Source: Lethocerus indicus
Taxonomy: Eukaryota; Arthropoda; Insecta; Hemiptera; Belostomatidae
Direction: 5' to 3'
Length of the DNA stretch: 64,000 nucleotides
Assembly: GCA_019843655.1 (NCBI GenBank)
Contig: JACDQD010000002.1
Location: 1,374,585-1,438,584 of the forward strand
Shown: piece after piece, positions 49,741-60,559 of the stretch
How positions within the stretch are numbered: the stretch's first letter is position 1
Layout of the letters: every line of letters begins with the position of its first letter
Position numbers and translations under genes: made by a program
Notes under the pieces: generated by a model
The model's database searches: none
Seen by the model: the letters and a program-made list of their open reading frames with translations, nothing else
Told to the model about the DNA's origin: nothing

Positions 49741-52254
49741 GCCTCTCCGTCATAAAATTATCAGTTCAAATTTGCAGGCAAATAAACGGGTCGCGATTCT
49801 GTATCGTGGGCGTAGAATTGAGACCGTGGAATAAGATAGTATATTCAACGTTATGTTTCTAGTTTATGTGTACAATTAACGACATAACGAATTAAATATC
49901 ATCCGCGCTTAGTGAAGACGGTGAGAGTAGACAAAGTCGCTCGATATCACACTGGTGTACGACAATTTACACAGAGTGGACGAGGATAGCTTATATGTTT
50001 TTGACATAAAACAGGCTTTGTACATACAATAATCGATGAACGAGTCCGGCGTAAACTCCTCCAACTTTTCACGAACGATTTAACGCGGACAGTAAGTCTA
50101 TTTTCGCCCGACATTAAGCGCCCATGAATAATTTAATATTACGAAAGATCGTATTGTACCGAATAAACCTTTTCACTCAGAGAAGACGCGGTGACAGGAA
50201 AAAAAAACCCTTCGAATCCAATAATATTAATGCTATACTGTAACGAATCAAGTCGACCGTGCAAGAGAAAGTCAGAGAACGTACGGGAAATACGATTGAA
50301 ATCCTAATGTCGGGCTGTCGGTATCGTCGGTTGTAATTTTTTTTTATCTATATTTTTTTTTATGACCTAACTTAACAGGTGTGAACGATACAGTGGACGC
50401 GAAATTAATTATCGTTGAGACGAATATGTCGCGTTCGGGAAACACAATTAACAATATCACTCTGGCAAATTCAATTGAAATGAAAAAGCGACTCTAAAAA
50501 GCTAGATCTTTGAGGAGGGGAAACGTTATTTTTGTTTCGTCGCACGTTCAAACATCAGGAAAATTAGTTCAATATGGTCGATTGCGCATTAATGTAAATG
50601 TTAATGCAATTGACACTGAGAACCTGTCTCCAGTCGCTGATTTGAACTGACTTCATCCCCTTACAATTTATTAAGCTTCACGAATGTATTTCGTACGCAG
50701 AGCAACGACGATTTAAGCACGATTTTCCGAAAATTGTAGTCGCAACAATGAATTGATTCTGAACGCGATGGCGAACAGCGGAAGCGCAATTCGTGACAGT
50801 GTTTATTCGAGGAAGATTGGTGGACACTGCCGATTTTACAGTTTGTAATTAATTAATGGTTTGAAATAATAACCGTGCTACAGCAACGGGCAAATGAGAT
50901 GAAACGTTAATGATATTTTTTCCAACAGCCCAAATATTCTAGTTTCTGGACCGATTATTCTTGTTATTTTAAAAACGATCCCAACGACGTGAGAACATCG
51001 CAGATTCATTTCCGCTCCTGTCTGTTCCCTAAATCTTTAGGGCTGAATGCGAATCTGGCGGAATTTTACCTCACGTGGTCTGAATATTAACCGAGTGCAT
51101 GTTGTGTTTCTCCACTCTCTGTTATCTTCGGGGACAATAAACAGTAACAGAGGGGGGAGCCGAAATTCTTTTCACGGACGATTGAGCTTTTCAATTCCGC
51201 TACGGGATCCGAGCTAATCCCGATTCGACGGACCGCCAATAAATGGATTTCGTTTAATTTCGTGTTCCCTTAATTCTATTTCATTTGTAACGAGATTCTG
51301 TTTTCACGTTTCGTGTAACCAACATTATGCCCAGAGTTTAAAACGGTAGTCGGCATTCTATAAATGCAGGTTGTCGGGAGAATATATTTTCATCCACGTT
51401 ACAACCGTATATTGTATTTTGAAGGTATTATGACGGTTTGAAATATTATTTCTCTAGCGATTTCTCTGGATCTCAATCAGCTCAATCTTCATCAGCTTGG
51501 AGGTTCTAACGGGACTATTTTGGAGCCAATATTGCACAATTATTATACAGCTAACCGAATCCAGATACACTAATATATTCTAGGAATAATTCTAGAAATA
51601 TATTTAACCGACTCACAAATCATGACGAACAGACGTGTATTTTTACGAGAATGGCACTTCCCCGTTCTTCTAACAGGTTCCGATGTTCATTCGGGAGTTT
51701 AAATTGTGTTCAGTTCATTAAACAGCCCAAAGTAACTTATGAGAATAAACAATAAAAAAAAAAAAGGAAAATTGGAATAACAAAAGTGGGCGTGGAATTT
51801 CAACTTTATGAAAATTCTTGCAACCTCCCAAAAATGATAATTCTTCTTTTAATAAAGCCTAATACTCTATTTATTAGAAACTGGGTGTGGGAGCGCGGCC
51901 CCCCCCACCCACCCACCCACCACCCATCGCACAAAACAACCACCCCTTGTTCTAACCCCTATATTAAATTTAGCGCCCAAGAGAACTCGGTATTAAAATT
52001 TGGTGTCTGCCAGCCGGCCTGGCGTTCTGAAGGGATGAAGGGTGAAGGGGGCGGCGGGGGTGGAGGGACGGGGCTAAATTATTTTTCTTGCTTCACTTTC
52101 GCGAAGAAACAAAAACAGATTAAAAAGGATATTGTGTGTTGTGCGGATAAGGTGGGGAAAATAGACCCTGGAAAGAAATTTTTTCTGGACAATCACAAAT
52201 TCTGGAGCATCAAATATCGGCAAACTGCGTTCGGATACAGCGGTAAAATATTAT
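49741..52254. other. Non-coding stretch, nothing recognised
   Basis: Essentially free of long frames from 49863 to 51785. An (ACCC)n tract at 51907-51924 and a G-rich tract at about 52047-52072 lie in a 207-codon open frame (51786-52409) that I reject as a gene because it is low in complexity and runs antisense into the piggyBac element. Confidence 0.55.
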
Positions 52255-52290
52255 TTAACCCTTTGCACTCCGGACCATTCTGGATGTTGG

Positions 52291-52449
52291 CTACCGGCTA
52301 CTACTCGGTGGTTGGCCGATGTCACTGTCACTGCTATAGTTTTGGTCTAGATTTAGTCTTTCTAACGTATCTCTATAAACGTCTATCCGGAGCTCATCTT
52401 CACTACTAATTGTACCATGAGACTCAATCCTGTCTGAACGTTTTGCCAT
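52291..52449 (-). pseudogene. piggyBac transposase N-terminus (52 codons)
   Basis: An open frame on the minus strand from the ATG at 52447-52449 to a TAG at 52291-52293. It begins MAKRSDRIESHGTISSEDEL and continues RIDVYRDTLERLNLDQNYSS and DSDIGQPPSSSR. The serine- and acidic-rich start (SSEDE, SSDSD) resembles the disordered N-terminal region of piggyBac transposases, though that region is poorly conserved. The identification rests mainly on the TTAA-flanked terminal repeats. The frame is intact with no stop or shift, so a short N-terminal peptide could in principle be expressed. The DDD catalytic core and the cysteine-rich C-terminal domain are absent. Confidence 0.72.
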
Positions 52450-52622
52450 TGTTCTAATAAAAAAAAATGAATAAATCCGTGGGTTGAAAATTTCTAATTG
52501 TTATCACTAAATCTGTTACAAAATGATATTTACCGAGAGAAGAATCACTAGATCTATCTGTACCGCTCGACGCTTCAAACCGGACTGAGCTCAGCTTTGA
52601 AACTCAAAACTCGCCGACATCT

Positions 52623-52632
52623 CTTTTATATA
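52623..52632 (-). promoter_or_regulatory. TATA box of the piggyBac derivative
   Basis: On the minus strand the sequence TATATAAAAG lies about 175 bp upstream of the transposase start codon and about 167 bp inside the right terminal repeat. The position fits a transposon promoter. Function is inferred. Confidence 0.5.
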
Positions 52633-52765
52633 TCTCAGTGATTTTACTATATTTTGATTCGATGTCTCGCGACACATTTCAAGAGAAAATATCGGGCAAA
52701 AAATGCACGTCTCAAACAGTTGCGCAGAAATAACTTAATTCCCCGTAATCGCTAATAAATTTTAA

Positions 52766-52784
52766 TGTCCCCTCAGAGGGGACA
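52766..52784. repeat. Subterminal perfect hairpin (9-bp arms, 1-base loop)
   Basis: TGTCCCCTC-A-GAGGGGACA lies one base inside the right terminal repeat of the piggyBac derivative. No counterpart was seen at the left end. Confidence 0.85.
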
Positions 52785-52803
52785 TCGGAGTGCAAAGGGT
52801 TAA

Positions 52804-53632
52804 TATTAAAGAGTAGTTAATTTCGCTGCATTCAAGATTCGTTAGATGTATCTCCGACGTCGTTTCGTAACGTACCATCGCCATTAAAAAAGTACATAAA
52901 TATTTAATGGTTTACGTTAATTGACGCTCCACGAAGACCAACCTCGTAACGCTCATTTTATTCGATAACTTTCATTGCCAATCAAAGTGTCGTCTCTAAT
53001 GAATTCAGAGTTTTATCACCGTAGTCAGCTACTGTCGTCCACCTTCCGAACTGCTAATCTTAAATTTCGAGTTTTCCTCGGAGTTGAATACGCATACCAA
53101 TTTACGGTTATTCCCTCCGCGGCATATTCGAATACAGCGGAAGGGCCAACAGAGGGAACAATGGTTTTCAGTTCGAACTCCAAAATAGGGCCACTGGGTC
53201 CAGTTATTTTGATGGTTGGGGGGCAAAAGCGGTGTGAGAGTTGGTCCACTGGCCTATTAATCGGCCCGTTTTATCCCGGCGGCCCAGTCACAGGGCCGCC
53301 GCACACTGTGTGTTTTGTGTTCATTCACGGGGCCGCACTTTAATGCGGGACAAATGTATTATTAACAGGGCGGGGTCCCGACCAAAACTGCGCCCGCCTT
53401 GTCCCCGCGCCCGACCCTGGGGACAATGCCCCAACGATCCCCGGGCCCATTATTACCGGCTCACAATAAAACCGGGGGGGGGAAACCCAGAGAGGAAAAA
53501 AAAAATTCACGAAGTCGGCTCGCTCGGACCACCCCCCTCCCAATACGGGCGGGGGCCTTCATAATTCATCGTAGCCAATGTGTCAATTGGCCGTCTATTC
53601 ATTTTAACTGAGTCGTTCAACTGAGTCAATCT
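52804..53632. other. Non-coding stretch
   Basis: A 122-codon plus-strand frame (52975-53343) is opposed by minus-strand frames over the same bases. None shows a domain I recognise. G-run at about 53475-53482. Confidence 0.45.
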
Positions 53633-54072
53633 ACTAGGGTTGACAACAAAGTAATTGCGGATTTAACCAACAAGTGGCGTTGTACATATTTTTGAGTACG
53701 TCAACATCTTTGCACAGATAAGATTCTTTGATACGTTATCATTTGGTCCTTTCTGAAACATTCATGACCAGTTGAATTGTGTGTGTGTGTGTGTGTGTAT
53801 AAAAGCTAAAAACGGTGAACCGAAGTGTGCGTTTCCGTCACATTTTTTTAAAAGACGAGGAGCGCTCTGGACTTCCGGCGGAGGTCGATGATGACCGAAT
53901 AAAGGCCATTATTGATTCGGATCGCCGTAGATCAACACTGGGACATTGCAGAGAAGCTGAATGTATCTTATACGTGCATTCGAAACCATCTACGGCTTAT
54001 CTGTGCAAAGATGTTGACATACTTAACAATATGTACGGTTAAATCCGCAGTTACTTAGTTGTCAACCCAATA
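53633..54072 (+). mobile_element. Mariner-derived element, subfamily 2, copy 3
   Basis: The body is about 53635-54070. The left end is TAGGGTTGACAACAAAGTAA. The right end on the opposite strand is TTGGGTTGACAACTAAGTAA, followed by TA at 54071-54072. The left TA duplication is degraded. The terminal repeats are similar for about 85 bp (to the CATCTTTGCACAGATAAG segment on both sides). It contains a (GT)10 run at about 53779-53798 and a plus-strand transposase remnant. Confidence 0.87.
53815..54040 (+). pseudogene. Mariner transposase N-terminal remnant (copy 3)
   Basis: Reads NRSVRFRHIF, then directly LKDEERSGLPAEVDDDRIKA and IIDSDRRRST. It then continues in another frame as DIAEKLNVSYTCIRNHLRL. 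Compared with copy 2, the segment between FRHI and LKDEERSG is deleted, so part of the first helix-turn-helix is gone. The catalytic domain is absent. Confidence 0.86.
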
Positions 54073-57000
54073 GTTGTAATGGTGATTCGCGGTTAGGACC
54101 AAATCAATACGTGTATAAGTAAAGTAATAAATGTTTGTAGTGGAAATATGACTTTATGGCGAGTGTGTAATACTTGCAAAGTTAATTGTAAACAATTTGA
54201 CAGTACAATTAATCCGTAGTACAGTTTATCCGGCGCGATTAACACCCCCCCCCCTCCCCTTCACTATAAGCGATAATAGTGGGTAAACAGATCGAGCGTT
54301 TACAGTCATTAGGGCCCTGTCCGACCATTGCCAATGCTGCCAGTGAATGCTAATTGGTTGCCACTTAGTACACTTCTTAGTGTAAACAGTTCAATGTTTG
54401 TTCAAGTGGCGCAATGTCGGGGAGTGCTTCCTGGTCTTCGGCCGGACACGCCATCATCCTGAGGCGGATGAACAGGTTCCGATTATTTCAAAATTTCAAA
54501 TCAGATACCTAAGAATCATCGGTTATAGGTGAAATTGATAAATAATACAGCCGGATTCTACTTAAATATTACTAGGCCCCCCAGTTTCAGTCTTATAAAC
54601 CAACAGAAAGTATGATTTTAAATGCTTGATTCCCCAGTTTTACAGGATTTACACTGGATATTGGTGTATTAAGGGCTTTGGAATAATCCTTCTTTAAATG
54701 TTATAAGTACTTAGGGAGCCAGAAACCGTGTGATGGGGGTAATATTCCCGCCCCAAAGGTGCCGTTGATTCGATTTCTCGTAGATAAAACAGCGTTACGT
54801 GGCAACAACAAGGAATTAGATATTTTGAAATATATCAATTTGATCGATACACCCGATGCTGTACCGTGGAATGCCGATACACGTAACAGGTCAGCAGGAG
54901 GCGGGGGGGGGGTGGGGTGGGGTGCCTTTCTATCTGGAAAACTCATAACAGATCAAAAGGATAAGGAGGGCCCCGTCGGCCGTAACGAAAACCCATAGAG
55001 GTGGAAAATGGCCGAGGGGAGGCCCTAACCCTCACCACTTTCTTCAAACCTTAAGTACGAGCCTTTAAACGCCGGAGCGTCCGAATTGTATTACCTAGGC
55101 CTTTCTGTCTCCCCCTTGCCTTATTTTTTTCCTCCCTTTCTTTGATCGGCCTCTGAAGAATAAAAGGGGGGGGGACGTGAACAGCCCTAATATTCCGGAA
55201 GGGGATATCGCCCCAGTGGAGATATCGATACGGGGACTGCTACATTTGTCACAAGTCCCAGTACAGTTCCGAAAATGATATTCGGGGCCTACATTTTTCA
55301 CTACTGTATGTTGAATACTGTCAACATAATGTCGTACAACTGACAAATGCATTATTCCAAGATACTGGTCGCATCCTTCATATCTGGATCTGAAAGTGGT
55401 TCTATTAGAAAGAAATATCCAGTTATGAGATCGAACGAATGCGTACATCCATTCAAAGTATTTAAGACGGCGGTTGGAGTTGGGGTCGGGCAACGGAGGA
55501 AATAAAATTGGCGTAAACTTAAATTGAATTACCGAAGGTTGAAAGACGGTTTAATTATTAGAGGCCCCCATTTTCATGACGGCGCTGGCCGGCGCCCCTC
55601 GATTGAACCCGAAGGATAGGGAATACAATTTTAAAGTTTTATTATTTCAGGAGACAATCCTGAACGGGACGACGGCAGAGTAGAAAAAGTTGGAATTATT
55701 TATTAAGCCGGGCGGGACGATTGAACAATTTCAAGCCGCTGAGACCGTGGAAGGGAGTCAAACAACGCTGTCGGCGATACGCCCTTCAAACCGGCCCTAT
55801 AAATAAAGTTAGTTTCTTTACTTCGATTGGACTTTATCGCTTAGGTCGAGGAGATATTTCAGCCGGCTAAGTGAAACTGACCATCGCAGTATAAACCTTA
55901 TTATCAATAAAAAGAAACCTCCCCGCTCCTCTCACCGTCACACTCTGTGAGTTAGCCGAATTCAATAAAAAGAGGCCAATTTTAGATAATTAATAGAACA
56001 GTAAAAACATTAGGCCCGTAATCGATATCCCAATTTGTGATTCACAAATATTTGTCCGATGATATATGAAACGGTTTAATGTTTTCAGGATAAACAGAAT
56101 ACGCGGCGCTAGCCCGTCTACGCTGGTATAATGTTGTAATCCTCGTTCGTGGGACTTCCTGGCACTTGGCTGCGATTTACTATAGTTGATTAATGCCGGT
56201 TGAGTAGGGATCGCAGCGTTAGTAATACGTGAAATAAGTCCAATTTCAAACCGGGTTAAAATTAAGTTCTGCACAGTAGGAAAGGCGGCGACCCGCGGAA
56301 AGTTTATGGGCCGCGGGATGGCCTTGGCGTGTGCCGGGCCCTGGCGTTTTACGGCCTTGGCTAGGCGATAGTAGAGAATGTCGCCTAATTAGAACGGCGT
56401 CCATTTTGCGCTTTTACGACCGACCCCGCGGGAACTGGAAGAGGATCGATGAGTAAACAGATCCGGGACAAGGCTGGCGCATTTATGCCCGCCTTTATTT
56501 AAAAAAATTAATTGGACCATTTTCATCTCGGCCATTAGGCTTCGAATTGAAATTATAATTAACAGAAAAGCCCCTCAAATTAAAGTTGTAAAAAATATAA
56601 ATTAGTAGGTTCTATTTTGTAAGAACTTAAGGCCAGCATTTTTCTTCTATAAAAGATATAACTGTAAGCGATAAACAGGTGGTTTTGCCACCGGTACTCT
56701 GCTGCTCAGAGAACCCGGTTCACATATGCAACTGAAGTAGATTTAGATTTTAGATCATTGGAGCCGTCTGTAAGAAGCCGAAAGGATATATCTCACCCCC
56801 TAATCTAAGCTCTCCTAAGCTGTTATCAGGGTGGAAGTTTTGAAAAACGCATAGCCTCAACAAAATCCACTGAACTTTTGTTTCCATCGGTTGTACGCTT
56901 CAAATATTCATTTACTAAAACTTTACTATAATCGAATTAAAGTTTTCTAAGGTATACGTCCAACGTCGATGTAAAAGAAGACGACCCGGTTTTCGGGGAG

Positions 57001-60000
57001 TGGCAGTAAACCGCTAGTGTCCAACAACACTCCGGTCTAGAAGGCAGTTTACCCCCCTCCCGAGAGCCCCGGACGGTACTTAACCGGGGACTTCACTACC
57101 CTTATGTTCGCTGTATACTTCATTCGGCCGGATGTCTCGGATCTGCACAGAACCTGGGCGTCACTTGTGAAACCCCACTCGGAACGCGCCTTCTTACTGA
57201 AACCGTTTTCGGCCCGAATACGTTCTCGCCGAATACGTCCGGATACACAGCGCGTGTTTTACTTGCGTCCCTTCCACGAAATCGCAATAGACGCTTGAAT
57301 ATATTTCGCCCGTTTGTACACGAAAATAAAATTAAATTGAAACTGGCCAAAGCGAAAATTCGATATCCTGCGCATCTATTTTCGATTTAATAACTTGTAG
57401 GAAACATATTTGGCGAGGTGATACAAAGGAAACGCATGAAGCCGGACAATCAAACCCTGAAAATCATGAGTATTGTACGAAAACGTCTGAGACATTAGGT
57501 GAGAATTTTAAGCGCGTCTAAGTATATAATCCACTTATTATTTTCGGCCGCAAATTTCTTCCACGAAAGTGTGCTCTCGGCGGGGAAAAATACGGTGGGG
57601 CGAATTTTCCGAGGAAGCAGAGTAAGAGAGAGTTTTATGCTGTTGCGTGTTGAGAGATGAAGCTTATTTCTGCTGATGGATTAGAAGGAAAACGAGAGGA
57701 GTAACCCGTCGAAAGATGAGAAGCGATCTCGGGGTTCACCTCGAGCGGGAAATGAGATTGAACCCCGCCCCAGAGGCTCCCGGTTTTTGGGCAACGGTTA
57801 TACGGACGAAGGGATGTAAGGGGCGAACAAATTTTCCAATTCGGCCGACGGCCTCTTACAACGCTCTTCATTCCAATAAAGAACATGGAACGAGAGGGAA
57901 CAAACAAAGTTACAAAGTCCGTCTTCGCTCGCCGGAATACGATCTAAAATTGTAAGAAAATTATACAAAGCTGTGCGAATAGTAAGGAGTAGTTTAATAC
58001 TCTTACGTAAATCTCGTCGATAATGTTAATTATTGCGTCTTTTTGTTCCAGTATATGAGCAAAAACGTCCGGTCCTTCACGGTCAACCTACTTGACTTTC
58101 GCGGCCAAAAGTCCACTTTTGAGCCAATACTGTTCCCCCGATATTTCCTTTTGAAAATATGCTTTTGCCAAGTTGAACTGTTCTATAATAATTAGGTCAC
58201 CTCCGAAACAACCTCAAAATTCCTCCAATAAATTTTCGTAGGACTCCGCCTTCGCGAGAAGCCCAAAACAGGTCTAGTTTATACCGAAAGTAGGATATTA
58301 TTAAATCGCCGAAGATCGATTTTAATTCGTCGAAAACAATTTATTTTAATCAACCCCAATTGACGATAATAAGCCGTGTAATTTATGAGTGGAACGAGAG
58401 ATATAGAATCTAATAGGAGGGAATAGAATATAGTTAGGGGCACTTAAATCGATCCGTTCGGAGTCTAGACTTAGGAGGCAAAATGTCAGGGGGAGCGAAC
58501 AAAACAGAAACTGCTCATTGACCGAATATATACGATATTTCACTGTAACGTGCCTTTCAAATTAAAAATCCCGAATTGGGGGGGACCATTAAAGAGGGCG
58601 TATAATTAAATCAAATCCACAAGTTTATTCGTAGATAGGGATGAAAGGGCGATCGGTGGGGGAAGTTGTAAGTTTTCAGCCCGTATCAAATTTTGATATC
58701 GCAACGGATCATGATACGGAGTTTCAGAAACGGCAATTATGACATCCCCCCTCCCCAATTTCTATAGCCGGAACGGGGATGTAAAGAAGAGAAAATAAAA
58801 AAAAAAAATAAAGGGAAACAAACGTATAAATAGGGGCCTAAACTGTGGGGTCAATTTGTGCCCCAGGCGATACCATCTGAAAATTACACTATTTGCTTTT
58901 AGCGGCCGGCCGTATTTGTGAAATGGGCGATGTTGAGGGGGGCGGCGGCAGTGGGGGGTGGGGGGGTGGTCTAACGACACACTCCTTTTTGTTCCATTTT
59001 TTTCTGTTTCCGTTTTGTTTCACTTCTTTCTTTCAACTAACGGCCAATAATCGGGGCCTCCGGGCTGTCCTCCCGTTTCGTTTTTATTGGCGCTAAGTTA
59101 AAAATTAAACTATCACGCAAACGCCAGTTTAATAGCGTAAACGGGCCGGCGGAATACATAAAGAGTAATTGATATTTGATAGTAAAATAAGGCTGCGATG
59201 TTGAACGGGCTGTTGAATTGATGGAAACAAAGCAAAAGTAGGAAATTGATTATAATCGGATGAAAAATTGAGGCCGGTCTTTTCTTTTTCAATTTGAAAG
59301 CGATTTCACATTTAATGGCCTCATCATTTATCGATGTGCAGGATACCAATGGGTCTTTACCTTTAGAGCGCATGAAACATACTAAACAAAAAAAAAATAG
59401 GAGATATCCTTCTGATTAGGCTAAAGCGAGATAATATCAAAAACGGTGGTTAAGTAACGTTACTGTTTCTTTAGTGATAATACCAGCAGAATACTTTTAG
59501 GGGGAAACGTTACTGAACGTGACAAATAGCTTGGTGAGCCAAAAATCGGACTTACGATTTCCTTAGACTTTTTACATACGATTTAATTATATTAGTTCCA
59601 TTTTGTATGGTCTAATAGCAATAATGATCGCTTAATATTCCTACTAATATAATCAAAACTGTACTGTACACGCAAGAGTATATCATTATGTTAATGACTA
59701 CTCAATATGGCTAGAATCCAAAACTTTGCTTTTCCAAATTCTCGTCTACCCGCAGATAAATACAATAGATTGGCCAAAGCCACTTTGAAAAACATCGAAA
59801 AACGTATTTTTTATATACACAGGACTATCATGTCAAATTCAAAATTTTCCAAGTCAAACTTACCCTAACCGAATTCAAAGTTCTCTGACGAAAGTCAACC
59901 AAAAGTTGACGTGTACAGTGAACACGTATTTGATAATGGATAATGCACGAATTCGTCGGGTTGGAGCGTTGAAACTTGGTACGGGTACGGGGGGAGGGGG

Positions 60001-60360
60001 TTGAACTTGGTATTAATGTCAAGTACCTCCGCCCTTAACTCACCAACTTTAAACCCCGTGCAAAGAGAGCTTTTTGCAAAATAAAACTTTGCGCAAGGAA
60101 TATTCGCGGCGAGGATCACGGTCTGTCCCTGTCCCTGTAAGTATCCTTACATTGTCAAGAAAATTTTCTTTGTTACAATTCATAGTTAATATTGTCAAAA
60201 AACATAAATATTATTGCGCATTGCTAACAGGCTTCTTCAGCTGCCCAACGCCCTGTTAGTAGGAGTCAAATTATGTATCTATACTGAAGGTTGAAAAAGC
60301 AGATAAGTGGGCAACCCTATTGAAAAAAAAACCGTTTGACAGCCGATAGTTAAGGGTCGG
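54073..60360. other. 6.3-kb stretch without recognised genes
   Basis: Contains G/C homopolymers (about 54246-54255, 54903-54910) and a G-rich tract at about 58934-58968. The longest frame is 132 codons (55095-55493, minus). It has ordinary composition and several cysteines in its middle (CTGTCDKCSSP), but no recognised domain, no splice context and no support beyond being open. No transposon ends were recognised. Confidence 0.5.
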
Positions 60361-60370
60361 TACAAATGGG

Positions 60371-60559
60371 GCGCGTTACACGATAGAACAACGTGTTTTC
60401 ATTGTTGAATTCCGTACAAAATACGGTCACATCGATGGCTTTGTTAATCGTCAAAATTGCAGCGTTTGTGGTTCAGAGAACCCAGAAATGCATCCTCAAC
60501 GTGTCACTGTTTGGTGGGGATTTTGGGCCGCACTGAAACCGGTGAAGTGGTGGCGATAA
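60371..60559 (+). pseudogene. Tc1/mariner-superfamily transposase remnant
   Basis: One continuous frame of 62 codons reads ARYTIEQRVFIVEFRTKYG and then, without a break, HIDGFVNRQNCSVCGSENPE, MHPQRVTVWWGFWA, ending at a TAA. RYTIEQRVFIV matches the extreme N-terminus common in insect IS630/Tc1-mariner-type transposases. GFVNRQNC..G.ENP...HPQRVTVW matches the catalytic domain just after the first catalytic Asp. The helix-turn-helix region and the first Asp are therefore missing at the join, and the second half of the catalytic domain is absent downstream. No start codon is in frame. The group differs from the three mariner subfamilies elsewhere in the window. Element ends were not located. Confidence 0.8.

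Larger units (their letters stand above)
52255..52803 (-). mobile_element. Internally deleted piggyBac-type transposon
   Basis: The body is 52259-52799, bounded by TTAA on both sides (52255-52258, 52800-52803). Perfect 14-bp terminal inverted repeats CCCTTTGCACTCCG and CGGAGTGCAAAGGG are present. TTAA duplication plus a CCC-starting repeat is diagnostic of the piggyBac superfamily. The minus strand retains a TATA box, a start codon and an acidic 52-residue N-terminus, then runs straight into the terminal repeat, so nearly the whole transposase was deleted. A perfect 9-bp-arm hairpin sits 1 bp inside the right terminal repeat. Confidence 0.93.

Noticed and set aside
51786..52409. 207-codon plus-strand open frame, the longest in the window
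   Set aside because: It contains low-complexity proline/histidine and glycine runs from the ACCC and GGC tracts, and its last third is the antisense of the piggyBac end and transposase N-terminus. No domain is visible.
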